DNA of 41,491 bases, taken from Pseudomonas nitroreducens TX1 (GTDB lineage: Bacteria; Pseudomonadota; Gammaproteobacteria; Pseudomonadales; Pseudomonadaceae). The position numbers were made by a program, and so were the translations under genes. Positions 25,753-33,794 of the stretch are shown piece by piece. The notes below the pieces were generated by a model that saw only the letters and a list, made by a program, of their open reading frames with translations, was not told the DNA's origin and made no database searches. Numbering within the stretch: position 1 is the stretch's first letter; the number at the start of each line of letters is the position of its first letter. The stretch lies in NCBI RefSeq assembly GCF_000313755.1, contig NZ_AMZB01000085.1, positions 1 through 41,491 of the forward strand. Direction: 5' to 3'.

Positions 25753-26613
25753 TCAGGCTTGCAGGAAGGGTCGGAAGATCGCGGCAACGGCTTCGGCGCC
25801 CGCCTCGTCATCCAGGTGCAGGTGGTGCTGGCCGGGCAGCTCATGGACCTCGAAGGGCAGGCTCTTCAGCATTTCGCGCAATGCCGGCTCGACCATCAAT
25901 AGCCCCTGCTGCGCCAGCACCAGGCTGGCCGGGCATTGCACGGACTGGACGAATTGTCGCGCATGGGCGCGGGTCAGGCGCAGCGGCGACGGCAAGGTCA
26001 AGCGTGGGTCAGTGCGCCAGGTGTAGCCGCCGGGCACCGGCATTAGGCCACGGGAGGCCAGCAATTCAGCCGCCTCGCGGCTTACCGCGCCGACGCCTTT
26101 CATGCGCGCTTCCACCGCACGGTCGATGGCTTCGTAGACCGGCTTGCGCTTGTTCGGCAAAGCCAGCTGGGCACGCAACGCTTCGCCGAGTTTCTGTGGC
26201 GAGGTGTCCGGCTCGCCGGTATAGGGCACCAGGCCGTCGATCAGCGCCAGGCGCTCGATGCGCTCGGGCATGGAGCCGGCCAGCAGCACCGAGACGATGG
26301 CGCCCATGGAATGCCCGAGCAGGGAGAAACGTTCCCAGCCCATCTGCTCGGCCACCATCAGCACATCCAGCGCGTAGTCCCACAGCAGGTAGCTGGCCCC
26401 CGGCGCGCGGTGGCCTGAATGGCCGTGGCCGGCGAAGTCCAGGGCGAGGATGCGCACGCCTTCGAGCCTGGGCGCCAGGCGCGCGAAGCTCATGGCGTTG
26501 TCCAGCCAGCCGTGCAGGGCAATCACCGGACGCCCATCTTCCGGGCCGAAGAGGTGCGCGGCCAGCTCGATGTGCGGCAGGTTCAGGCGGATTTCCTGGA
26601 CTTGGGCGGTCAT
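25753..26613 (-). CDS. Alpha/beta hydrolase
   Basis: 286 residues. Oxyanion region LHGWLDNAMSF (33-43), nucleophile elbow LLGHSMGAI with Ser102, and a late His in LPGQHHLHLDD for the catalytic triad. The Asp is probably after ALIDGLVP or in the cap region (about 125-200). Close to the serine hydrolase-like (SERHL) branch; the substrate is unknown. It follows the second hydrolase gene by 9 bp and is surely co-transcribed with it. Confidence 0.92.
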   Translation of the reverse strand: MTAQVQEIRLNLPHIELAAHLFGPEDGRPVIALHGWLDNAMSFARLAPRLEGVRILALDFAGHGHSGHRAPGASYLLWDYALDVLMVAEQMGWERFSLLGHSMGAIVSVLLAGSMPERIERLALIDGLVPYTGEPDTSPQKLGEALRAQLALPNKRKPVYEAIDRAVEARMKGVGAVSREAAELLASRGLMPVPGGYTWRTDPRLTLPSPLRLTRAHARQFVQSVQCPASLVLAQQGLLMVEPALREMLKSLPFEVHELPGQHHLHLDDEAGAEAVAAIFRPFLQA

Positions 26614-26622
26614 GGCGATTCC

Positions 26623-27423
26623 TCAGGTGTTGGCGCGCTGTTGCCAGCGAGCGAAGACGGTCTTGAGCAGCGCAGCGGTATCCTGCGGACGCTCCAGCGG
26701 GAACATGTGCCCACCGGGCAGCGACAGGCTTTCGCCCATGGGGATGCGGCCGATCAGCCGGGCATGGTGTGGCAGCACTACGCGGCTGTGGCGGCCGCGC
26801 ACCATGGTCAGCGGCACGGCCAGCTGTTTGGCGCGCCCCGGTGCGGTGTGCGGCACGTTGCGGTAGATGGAAATCTCGGTGGCCGGGTCGAACTTCAGCC
26901 GCAGGCCCCGTGCGTCCGCCGGCGCCAGTCCGTGGCGCACGTAGGCTTCCAGGCAGTCGCGGTCGAAGCGTTTGAACAGTGGCTTGCCGGCGAAATATTC
27001 CAGCGCCTCGGCGAAGTCGTTAAAGTCTTCGCGGCGGCCGAGGGTGCGGCCAGCGGGCGTCAGCCGGTCGATGAAGCCGAAGCGCTTGGCGGCACGGATC
27101 ACCAGTTGGTCGGCCAGGGTCAGCAAAGGCGAGTCGAGCATCACCACCCCGCGGTACAGCTCGGGTTTGCGCAGCGCCGCATGGTAATGCAGCACACCAC
27201 CCAGGGAATGACCGACGCCCCACACCGGCTCGTCCAGCGCCTGCAGGTGATGCAGCAGCTCTTCCACCAGGTTTTCCCAGTTGGCGTTCACCGGGAAGCG
27301 CGGGTCGTGGCCATGCATGTCCAGCCGATGGACCCGGTAATCCGGCTCCAGGGCGTCGAACAACTTGCCGTAGGTGCCCGAGGGGAAACCATTGGCGTGG
27401 GCGAAGAAGACCGCTTGCGACAT
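26623..27423 (-). CDS. Alpha/beta hydrolase
   Basis: 266 residues. It starts FFAHANGFPSGTYGKLFDAL, with HANGFP in place of the usual HGxP oxyanion motif. The nucleophile elbow is GVGHSLGGV with Ser73 and the catalytic His is in LPGGHMFPLE. The ATG at 27423 is chosen because the frame upstream loses family resemblance. Together with the downstream hydrolase (9-bp gap) it forms a two-gene unit that corresponds by order to PA1621-PA1622. The substrate is unknown; the two paralogues are only distantly alike. Confidence 0.92.
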   Translation of the reverse strand: MSQAVFFAHANGFPSGTYGKLFDALEPDYRVHRLDMHGHDPRFPVNANWENLVEELLHHLQALDEPVWGVGHSLGGVLHYHAALRKPELYRGVVMLDSPLLTLADQLVIRAAKRFGFIDRLTPAGRTLGRREDFNDFAEALEYFAGKPLFKRFDRDCLEAYVRHGLAPADARGLRLKFDPATEISIYRNVPHTAPGRAKQLAVPLTMVRGRHSRVVLPHHARLIGRIPMGESLSLPGGHMFPLERPQDTAALLKTVFARWQQRANT

Positions 27424-27592
27424 GCTGCGTGAACTCAGGGGAATGACAGCCTGAATTTTCCGACAGCACCGGGGGCGCGGCAATGACCCGCGCTCCCGCG
27501 AATGACGGCACTACGGCCAAACTCCATGGCGCTCCGGCGGGTTTGCCCTGATCTCACCCTCTTTGCGGCGGAGAACGCGTGCCGCGTTAGGT

Positions 27593-27644
27593 GCCCTACG
27601 GAACGCCCATCGTAGGGCGCATAACTTGGAACACGTTATCCGCC
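27593..27644. repeat. Composite intergenic hairpin repeat
   Basis: Two overlapping inverted repeats: GCCCTACG (27593-27600) with CGTAGGGC (27611-27618), and GGCGCATAAC (27616-27625) with GTTATCCGCC (27635-27644). The motif CGTAGGGCGCATAAC is a recurrent Pseudomonas intergenic repeat, different from the two other families in this window. It lies downstream of the lysE-type gene on the minus strand. Confidence 0.7.
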
Positions 27645-27652
27645 AGCACGCC

Positions 27653-28300
27653 TCACACCCAATGCGCCGCGTGGTTCATTAGGCTGAGCAGGATTCCCCC
27701 CGCCACCAGCAGGAACACCAGCCCGCAGGCACCATCGATCACCGGAACCGCGCGTAGCAGGCGCTGCTGCCATAGCGGTCGGGTGAGGATCACGCTGAGC
27801 AGGCTGAACCAGGCGAAGCCAACGACGAACAGCATCACCGCCACCGAGACCTTGCCGGCAACCGACATGCCCACTGGAATCAGGCTGGTCAGCAGTGCAA
27901 GGAAAAACACCAGCGCCTTGGGGTTGAACAGGTTGGTCGCCAGCCCGCGCATCCAGGGGCCGAGCGTCGAGTCCGGCAGCTCGCCGGCGATCCGCCCTGC
28001 CCCACCCGGCTTGCGCAACGCGCGCAGCGCGCCCACGCCGAGCCAGGCGAGGTAAGCCGCACCCACCAGTTGCAGGGCGCTGAACAGCAGCGGTGAGCGG
28101 GCCAGCAGCAACGACACGCCGGTCAGCACCAGGGTGCCATGGACCAGGATGCCGCAGGCCAGCCCAAGGGCGCTGAGCACGCCAGCGCGGCGGCCCTGGT
28201 GCAGCGAGGTGCGCACCACCAGCGCGACGTCCGGGCCGGGGCTGACCAGGGCGACTGCGAACACGGCAGTGAGCATGAGCAAGACTTGAACCTCCTGCAT
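27653..28300 (-). CDS. LysE/RhtB family amino-acid exporter
   Basis: 215 residues with about six membrane helices. The N-terminal signature SPGPDVALVVRTSLHQGRRAGVLSALGLACGI is that of LysE/RhtB translocators, and NLFNPKALVFFLALL is the second conserved block. These proteins export amino acids or related metabolites. It lies 45 bp downstream of the AraC-type regulator gene on the same strand, an arrangement common for exporters controlled by their neighbour. The substrate is not assigned. Confidence 0.94.
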   Translation of the reverse strand: MQEVQVLLMLTAVFAVALVSPGPDVALVVRTSLHQGRRAGVLSALGLACGILVHGTLVLTGVSLLLARSPLLFSALQLVGAAYLAWLGVGALRALRKPGGAGRIAGELPDSTLGPWMRGLATNLFNPKALVFFLALLTSLIPVGMSVAGKVSVAVMLFVVGFAWFSLLSVILTRPLWQQRLLRAVPVIDGACGLVFLLVAGGILLSLMNHAAHWV

Positions 28301-28345
28301 GGCGGGATTCTCCAGTGGGAATGGATAGGGATTCCTTGGGGTGGA

Positions 28346-29149
28346 TCAGCGCTGGCGTAGTCGAGCGGGCGGCAATCCGTAGGTACGGCGGAACAGGCGG
28401 CTGAAGTGCGCCTGGTCATAGAAGCCCAGGCTCAGGGCGATCTCCGCCAGCGGCTGGCCCTTGATCACCCGTGGCAGCGCGCGCTCCAGGCGCAGCTGGG
28501 TCAGCCATTGGTGTGGCGGCAACCCGCACTGGTGGTTGAAGCGGCGCAGCACCTGCCAGGGACTGAGGTCGCAGAACTCGGCGATCTCTTCCAGGGTCGG
28601 CGGCGTCTCAAGGCGCGATTCCAGCCACTCGCGCAGGCACGTCCAGGTCGGCGCATCGAAACCCTGCCCTGGCTCGCGAATGCGCAGGCTGGAGGCGCGC
28701 TCCAGCAGCGCGGCCAGCGCCTGCCAGAGCTGACCTTCCTGCGCCAGCCGCTCGCCACCGAGCATCAGGGCGTGGGCGCGCTGCAGTTCGGCCTGCAGCA
28801 GCGGATCGCGCAGCTGCGCAGCAGTCAGGCGCGGGGCGCCCTGGCGGCCATCACTGAAGGCGCGGCAGGCATCGTCCAGCCATTGCGGGTCGATGGACAG
28901 TACGCGGATGCGGTAGCCGTCCTCGCCTTCGCTGGAACCGTCGTGGATGCTTTCGGGGCTCATCAGCAGGATGTCGCCATTCCCGGCCAGCGAGCGCTCA
29001 CCGCGATGGGTGTAGCGCTGGCAGCCGTCCAGCATCAGCCCGACGTGGTAGTCGAGGTGAAAATGCCGAGGAAAGGCAAAACGGCGGTACTCGGCGTCGA
29101 TGAAGCGGACGCCGGGCAAGCCGCTGCTGTGGTGTTCGATGCGTTCCAT
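28346..29149 (-). CDS. AraC family transcriptional regulator
   Basis: 267 residues. The N-terminal cupin-like ligand domain (about 10-150) includes FPRHFHLDYHVGLMLDG and GDILLMSPESIHDG. The C-terminal double helix-turn-helix has TLEEIAEFCDLSPWQVLRRF and PLAEIALSLGFYDQAHFSRLFRRTYGLPPARLR, matching the AraC/XylS signature. It precedes the LysE-type exporter gene and probably activates it. The repeat pair at 29209-29276 lies between it and the thioesterase gene. Confidence 0.95.
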   Translation of the reverse strand: MERIEHHSSGLPGVRFIDAEYRRFAFPRHFHLDYHVGLMLDGCQRYTHRGERSLAGNGDILLMSPESIHDGSSEGEDGYRIRVLSIDPQWLDDACRAFSDGRQGAPRLTAAQLRDPLLQAELQRAHALMLGGERLAQEGQLWQALAALLERASSLRIREPGQGFDAPTWTCLREWLESRLETPPTLEEIAEFCDLSPWQVLRRFNHQCGLPPHQWLTQLRLERALPRVIKGQPLAEIALSLGFYDQAHFSRLFRRTYGLPPARLRQR

Positions 29150-29208
29150 GGGCCTACTTTACCGGCGCGGGAACGGCGGGTCTTGGACAAAATTGCGAGA
29201 GGCTTTCT

Positions 29209-29276
29209 GTAGGAGCGAGCTTGCTCGCGAACAAAACTCCGCATCGGAGCGGGTTCGCGAGCAAGCTCGCTCCTAC
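29209..29276. repeat. Perfect REP doublet (REPIN) of the GTAGGAGCG family
   Basis: Two 24-bp copies in exact inverted orientation, starting GTAGGAGCGAGC and ending GCTCGCTCCTAC, with a 20-base centre. This is the best-conserved member in the window, able to form a long hairpin, and is a typical product of RAYT-driven REPIN spread. It lies in the gap between thioesterase and AraC genes. Confidence 0.9.
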
Positions 29277-29285
29277 GAAGAGCAC

Positions 29286-29711
29286 TCAGCGCTCCAGCGG
29301 CACCACGGCCATGGTCAGCCGCGAGATACAGCTCGGCTTGCCGTCATCCCCGTGCAGACGGATTTCCCAGACGTGGGTCGAGCGGCCGATATGCACCGCC
29401 TTCGCCACTGCAGTCACCCGCCCGCTGCGCAGGCCGCGCAGATGGTTGGCATTCACCTCCAGGCCGACGCAGTAGTACTTGCTGGTATCCAGGCACAGGT
29501 AACTGGCGGTGGAACCGACAGTCTCCGCCAGCACCACCGAGGCACCGCCATGCAGCAGGCCGTAGGGTTGGTGGGTGCGCGAATCCACCACCATGCTGGC
29601 GGTCAGCGAGTCGTCGTCGAACGCCTCGAAGCGGATGTCGAGCACTTCACCGATGGTGTTCTTCAGGTTGGCGTTGAGCTTTTCCAGGTCGGGCGTGGTG
29701 CGCCAGGTCAT
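29286..29711 (-). CDS. Hotdog-fold acyl-CoA thioesterase (YdiI/MenI-like)
   Basis: 141 residues. His54 and Glu63 in LLHGGASVVLAET are the family catalytic residues, at the same numbers as in E. coli YdiI. The motif NANHLRGLRSGRVTAVAKAVHIGRSTHVW is the second conserved block. The enzyme hydrolyses acyl- or aroyl-CoA thioesters. The likely counterpart is PA1618, a thioesterase of this fold. AGAAGGA lies upstream of the ATG. It is 15 bp after the acyl-CoA synthetase gene, so the two form an operon that makes and breaks CoA thioesters. Confidence 0.94.
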   Translation of the reverse strand: MTWRTTPDLEKLNANLKNTIGEVLDIRFEAFDDDSLTASMVVDSRTHQPYGLLHGGASVVLAETVGSTASYLCLDTSKYYCVGLEVNANHLRGLRSGRVTAVAKAVHIGRSTHVWEIRLHGDDGKPSCISRLTMAVVPLER

Positions 29712-29726
29712 TCGAAAGTCCTTCTG

Positions 29727-31394
29727 TCATTCATGCCATTGCACCGCCTCGCGGCGCTCCGCCCATTCATTGAAGCGCTTGCCGTAGGTCCCTTCCACCA
29801 CGTTGCGCTTGATCTTCAGGGTCGGCGTGAGGAAGCCGTTGTCCACGGTCCAGACGTCCTTGACCAGCACCAGCCCGGCCAGGCGCTCGTGCTTGTCCAG
29901 CGCCTCGTTCACTTCTGTCAGCAGCTCCTGCAGGCTCTGCTCCAATTGACTGCGCGAGCCGTTGGCGGCTTCGTGGCGGCCCACCTCGGACAGCACGCAA
30001 AGGCCCAGCGGGGCGATCAGGCCATCGCCGACCACGCAGATCTGCTCGATCCGCGAATGCACGGCCAGGCGGTTCTCGATGGGCGCCGGGGCCACGTACT
30101 TGCCCTTGGCGGTCTTGAAGATTTCCTTGATGCGGCCGGTCAGGCGCAGGTTGCCCTGGGCGTCCTGCTCGCCCTTGTCACCGGTGCGCAGGAAGCCATC
30201 CTCGGTGAGGGTCTCGGCAGTGCGCTCCGGGTCCTTGAAGTAGCCGACCATGGTCGCACCGCTGCGCACCTGCACCTCGCCTTCGTCGCTGATGCGCACT
30301 TCGACACCGGGGCTGTTACGGCCGATCCAGCCGACCCGCTGCTCGCCAGGCCGGCAGACGTGGGAGTAGCCGCAGTTCTCGGTCATGCCGTAGACCTCGA
30401 GCACGCTCAGGCCCAGGCGCCGGTACCAGTCCAGCAGCGCTTCGGGCACCGGTGCGGCGCCGCACAGGGCATAGCGCACGGCATCGAGGCCAAGGCCGGC
30501 GAGCACCTTGCGGCCAACGAGGCGGCCGATGATCGGCAGACGCAGCAGTCGGTCAAGCTTCTGCGCCGGCATCTGCGCATAGACGCCCATCTGGAACTTG
30601 GTCCAGATGCGCGGCACGCCGAAGAACACAGTGGGCCGCGCGCGCCGCATGTCGGCGACGAAGGTGTCCAGGCTCTCCGCGAAGAAGATCGTCTGCCCGG
30701 CGTAGATCGACGCCATCTGCACGAACATGCGCTCGGCCACATGGCACAGCGGCAGGTAGGACAGCAGGCGGTCCTCCTCGCCGACACCGAACAGGTCGAT
30801 GGCATGGCTGGCGGCGAAGGCGAAGTTGCCGAAGGTGTGCATCACGCCCTTGGGCGTGCCGGTGGTGCCGGAGGTATAGATGAGCGTCGCCAGGGTCGCG
30901 GCATCCGGGCGTGGATCATCGAGGATGGGTGAGTGCGCCTGCAGATCGCTCCACTGGTGGTCGAAGCGTCCTTCCGGGTGCAAGGGCAGCGCCACAGTAG
31001 GCACGTCTTCGGGAATGCCGTCGACCATCGCCGGCCAGTCGTCCAGCTTGCCGATGAAGGCCACCCGCGCTTCGGAGTGGGTCATCACCTGGCGCACGGA
31101 GTCGGCCGTGAGGTTGGGATACAGCGGCACCGAGACGTGGCCGGCCATCCAGATGGCGATGTCGGCGACTATCCAGTGCGCGCAGTTCTTCGAAATGATC
31201 GCCACCCGGCTGCCTTCGGGCAGGTCCAGGCTGCGCAGCCAGGCCGCGGCGCGGCGGGACTGTTCGCCCACTTCGCCCCAGGTCAGGGTTTGCACGGCTC
31301 CGCCGGTGAGCGGCTGCACCAGGTAGCGTTTGTTCGGGTGGCTCTTCTCGCGCTGATAGAACAGGTCGAGTGGTAATCGGACTGCTTTAACCAC
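29727..31394 (-). CDS. AMP-dependent acyl-CoA synthetase (long-chain type)
   Basis: 555 residues. Adenylate-forming motifs: TLIYTSGTTGTPKGVM (P-loop), CGAAPVPEALLDWY, VYGMTENCG, and the C-terminal GRIKEIFKTAKGKYVAPAPIEN with the family lysines. The sequence resembles FAA1/FadD15-like long-chain enzymes more than FadD; the chain length is not predictable. The start is GTG at 31394, supported by AGGAGG 5 bases away. A perfect 24-bp palindrome 56 bp upstream points to control by a TetR-like repressor. It is co-transcribed with the thioesterase gene; likely counterpart PA1617. Confidence 0.94.
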   Translation of the reverse strand: MVKAVRLPLDLFYQREKSHPNKRYLVQPLTGGAVQTLTWGEVGEQSRRAAAWLRSLDLPEGSRVAIISKNCAHWIVADIAIWMAGHVSVPLYPNLTADSVRQVMTHSEARVAFIGKLDDWPAMVDGIPEDVPTVALPLHPEGRFDHQWSDLQAHSPILDDPRPDAATLATLIYTSGTTGTPKGVMHTFGNFAFAASHAIDLFGVGEEDRLLSYLPLCHVAERMFVQMASIYAGQTIFFAESLDTFVADMRRARPTVFFGVPRIWTKFQMGVYAQMPAQKLDRLLRLPIIGRLVGRKVLAGLGLDAVRYALCGAAPVPEALLDWYRRLGLSVLEVYGMTENCGYSHVCRPGEQRVGWIGRNSPGVEVRISDEGEVQVRSGATMVGYFKDPERTAETLTEDGFLRTGDKGEQDAQGNLRLTGRIKEIFKTAKGKYVAPAPIENRLAVHSRIEQICVVGDGLIAPLGLCVLSEVGRHEAANGSRSQLEQSLQELLTEVNEALDKHERLAGLVLVKDVWTVDNGFLTPTLKIKRNVVEGTYGKRFNEWAERREAVQWHE

Positions 31395-31449
31395 GTGCCC
31401 CTCCTTTGTTCTTGTTGTCAGAGGTGTAGCTCAGGGATATAGCGATGGA

Positions 31450-31473
31450 TCGACCAAGCACTTGCTTGGTCGA
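31450..31473 (-). promoter_or_regulatory. Perfect 24-bp palindromic operator of the acyl-CoA synthetase operon
   Basis: Arms TCGACCAAGCA and TGCTTGGTCGA (11 bases each, no mismatch) flank CT. It is 56 bp upstream of the GTG start at 31394, in promoter position. The CAAGCA/TGCTTG core resembles operators of TetR-family regulators of fatty-acid and acyl-CoA genes. No regulator gene is adjacent. Confidence 0.65.
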
Positions 31474-31613
31474 ATATTCCACGCAGCGCAGCCGCAAACA
31501 AGGTTGGTCGTGTGAAGTTTTGTAGAATTTAGTCGAAGGATGGGCGCGAGCCGCTCTGCGACGGGCACTGCACGGAAACATCCGGGCACGAATTGCTCGG
31601 GGCGGAGGAAGAG

Positions 31614-31734
31614 CCCCCCTCCCTAGCCCTCCCCCGCGAACGGGAGAGGGGACTGTTGCGCAGCAGGAGAAACCACGGCATCAGCCGGCACGGGCGGCTA
31701 CCTCTCCCTTAAGGGAGAGGGCTGGGGAGAGGGG
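31614..31734. repeat. Reverse/forward pair of CCCTCTCCC repeats
   Basis: The reverse element at 31614-31650 (CCCCCCTCCCTAGCC, a diverged stem, GGGAGAGGGG then ACTGTTGCG) faces a forward element at 31701-31734 (CCTCTCCC, TTAA, GGGAGAGGG, CTGGGGAGAGGG). About 50 bases between them share GCAGCA and CAGCCGGC with the pairs at 14248 and 23490. It lies just downstream of sixA and could end its transcript. Confidence 0.85.
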
Positions 31735-31774
31735 AAAGCTCCGACACAAAGTATCCGGAGGTTTTTCAGCGAGC

Positions 31775-32239
31775 TCAGGAGTGCCGCGGATGGTAGAGCG
31801 ATACCAGTTTCATCAGCCCCGCCACCGGCACCTCGCCTTCCAGTTCCGCCAGGGTGGCGGTGCTGAACGGCACGGCGTCGCTGCGGCTGCCGTGCACTAG
31901 CAGCCCGGCCAGCGCCCCCACCAGCGGTTGGTGGGTGACCAGCAGCAGGTTTCGCTCGTTGCGGCCGTCGAGGAAGCGCAGCACATCCTTGGGGTCATCA
32001 TCCGGAGTCAGCCAGGGTGCCGTGCCGACCGAGCCCTCGAAGCCCAGTGCCTCGCGGACCAGTTCGGCGGTTTCCTGGGCGCGCACGTAGGGGCTGGCCA
32101 GGATGCCGTCCAGCGGCTGGCCGGCGAGCTGGGCGGCGCTCTTGAGCGCCTCCTTGATGCCGTGGGCGGTCAGTCGCCGCTCCGAGTCGCGGCGGGCCTG
32201 GGGCTCGGCTTCACCATGGCGCAGCAGCCAGAGCTTCAA
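31775..32239 (-). CDS. sixA: Phosphohistidine phosphatase SixA
   Basis: 154 residues, a small histidine phosphatase. The active RHG motif is LLRHGEAE with His8 as nucleophile; the second conserved His is in LLVTHQPLVGAL. SixA of E. coli removes phosphate from phosphohistidine proteins (ArcB Hpt domain; later work points to NPr of the nitrogen PTS). It overlaps the DUF4389 gene by 4 bp (ATGA), so it belongs to the gpsA operon. Confidence 0.95.
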   Translation of the reverse strand: MKLWLLRHGEAEPQARRDSERRLTAHGIKEALKSAAQLAGQPLDGILASPYVRAQETAELVREALGFEGSVGTAPWLTPDDDPKDVLRFLDGRNERNLLLVTHQPLVGALAGLLVHGSRSDAVPFSTATLAELEGEVPVAGLMKLVSLYHPRHS

Positions 32240-32577
32240 AGCTTCGGCTCCTCGTCACGCACCGGGTGCGGTGCCGGCGGCACATCGTGAGGAGCCTCGC
32301 CTTCCGGCGCGCGAGCGGTCGGCCAGTCGGCGAACGGCCAGGGCTTCTCTTCGGTCTGGAAGGTGCCGAAGCGGCCGATCTGCGCAAAGTACTGGCTCAG
32401 GCTGTCGCCGAAGCCCATCAGGCTGCCGCTGGGCGCGCCATAGATGATGCGGTAGATCAGCTGGATGATCACCACGGCGCCGAGGATGATCTCGGCGACG
32501 AACCAGACCAGCGCGAAGACCAGCATCCAGACGACGCGCAGGACCAGGGACTCTTTTTCCTGACGTTCCGCAGACAT
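32236..32577 (-). CDS. DUF4389 domain membrane protein
   Basis: 113 residues. One or two membrane helices (about 10-45: LVLRVVWMLVFALVWFVAEIILGAVVIIQLIYRIIYG) are followed by a conserved amphipathic part (SLMGFGDSLSQYFAQIGRFGTFQTEEKPWPFADWP) and a Pro/Glu-rich tail. These features define DUF4389, whose function is unknown. GAGGAGG precedes the ATG. It is tightly placed between gpsA (12-bp gap) and sixA (4-bp overlap), so it is co-expressed with glycerol-3-phosphate synthesis and SixA. Confidence 0.9.
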   Translation of the reverse strand: MSAERQEKESLVLRVVWMLVFALVWFVAEIILGAVVIIQLIYRIIYGAPSGSLMGFGDSLSQYFAQIGRFGTFQTEEKPWPFADWPTARAPEGEAPHDVPPAPHPVRDEEPKL

Positions 32578-32589
32578 GGTTGTACCTCC

Positions 32590-33612
32590 TCAGAAACCGG
32601 TGGTGGGAATGAAATCGACGTCGGTCTTCGGCTCGCCGCTCATCAGCGCCCCGATGACCTGCTCCAGGGTGCGGCCGCCGAACAGGATGGCGTTGAGGCC
32701 AGCCACCAGCGGCATGTAGACCTGCAGCTCATCGGCCTTGGCCTTGAGCACCTTGAGGGTGTTCACGCCTTCGGCGGTCTCGCCCATGCGCGCCACGGCG
32801 TCATCCAGGGTGAGGCCTTCGCCCAGGGCGAAGCCCACCTGATAGTTGCGGCTCTTGGGTGACGAACAGGTGACGATCAGGTCCCCGACGCCGGCCAGGC
32901 CAAGGAAGGTCATGGGGTTGGCGCCGAGCTGGACGGCGAAGCGGGTCATTTCGGCCAGGGCGCGGGTGATCAGCATGCCCTTGGTGTTCTCGCCCATGCC
33001 CAGCGCGGCGGCCATGCCGGCAATGATGGCGTAGACGTTCTTCAATGCACCGCCCAGTTCGACGCCGAAGCGATCACCACTGGCGTAGACGCGGAAGGTG
33101 CGCCCATGCAGGGCCTGCTGCACCTGGGCGCAAAGGTCTTCGTCCTCGCTGGCGACCACGGTAGCGGTCAGCTCGTGCTCGGCGATCTCCCGCGCCAGGT
33201 TCGGACCGGAGATCACCGCGATGCGGGACTTCGGGGCAATCTCTTCGAGCACCTGGCTCATCAGCTTGAAGCTCTGCGCCTCGATGCCCTTGGTCAGGCT
33301 GACCAGCATCTTGCCCGCCAGCTCCTCGCTGCGGCCGTCAAGCACCTTGCGCAGGGCGCTGGAAGGCACCGCGACGAAGATCATCTCGCACTCGGCCAGG
33401 GTGGCGGCGAGGTCGGTGGTCGGCTCCACGCCGTCATGAATGCGTATGCCCTTGAGGTAATTGGGATTCTCGCGACGGGTGCGGATCGCCTCGGCCTGTT
33501 CCTCGTCACGCATCCATTGGCGAACGCGCTGTCCGTTTTCTGCCAGCAGATTGGCGAAGGCGGTGCCGAAACTGCCACCGCCAAGGACGGCGATCGGTTG
33601 CTGCTGTGTCAT
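32590..33612 (-). CDS. gpsA: NAD(P)H-dependent glycerol-3-phosphate dehydrogenase
   Basis: 340 residues. The N-terminal Rossmann fold starts [21 protein letters not shown]. The catalytic region has [12 protein letters not shown] and [25 protein letters not shown] with the family lysine, then [19 protein letters not shown]. It reduces dihydroxyacetone phosphate to sn-glycerol 3-phosphate, the backbone of phospholipids. GGAAC lies upstream of the ATG. First gene of gpsA-DUF4389-sixA, divergent from the TonB receptor operon. Likely PA1614. Confidence 0.97.
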   Translation of the reverse strand: MTQQQPIAVLGGGSFGTAFANLLAENGQRVRQWMRDEEQAEAIRTRRENPNYLKGIRIHDGVEPTTDLAATLAECEMIFVAVPSSALRKVLDGRSEELAGKMLVSLTKGIEAQSFKLMSQVLEEIAPKSRIAVISGPNLAREIAEHELTATVVASEDEDLCAQVQQALHGRTFRVYASGDRFGVELGGALKNVYAIIAGMAAALGMGENTKGMLITRALAEMTRFAVQLGANPMTFLGLAGVGDLIVTCSSPKSRNYQVGFALGEGLTLDDAVARMGETAEGVNTLKVLKAKADELQVYMPLVAGLNAILFGGRTLEQVIGALMSGEPKTDVDFIPTTGF

Positions 33613-33738
33613 GTCTGTTCCATTGGTGACCGCTGAGGGGCGGCGATTGGGGCATTATAAGGCCGCATCGGCGAGCGACCAGTGCGGATCGCGGGACTGG
33701 CAATCAGCGCCGCCTCGTTTAACATCCGTCTGACAGGA

Positions 33739-33758
33739 AACGTCTGGCTGCAGACGTT
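33739..33758 (+). promoter_or_regulatory. Inverted repeat upstream of the TonB receptor operon
   Basis: AACGTCTG and CAGACGTT are perfect 8-bp arms around GCTG, and a further CGTCTG occurs 14 bases earlier at 33727-33732. It lies 36 bp before the GTG at 33795, within the 182-bp region shared with the divergent gpsA. It may be a repressor or activator site for the receptor operon. Confidence 0.45.
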
Positions 33759-33794
33759 GACCCCATTGATAAGAAGCGAGAACAAGGCCGTTCC

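Larger units (their letters stand above)
31395..31774. other. Intergenic region between acyl-CoA synthetase and sixA genes
   Basis: 380 bp without a credible gene. It contains, from left, the GTG leader and ribosome binding site, the 24-bp palindrome (31450-31473), an unremarkable stretch to about 31610, and a reverse/forward pair of CCCTCTCCC repeats (31614-31734) directly after sixA. Confidence 0.6.
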
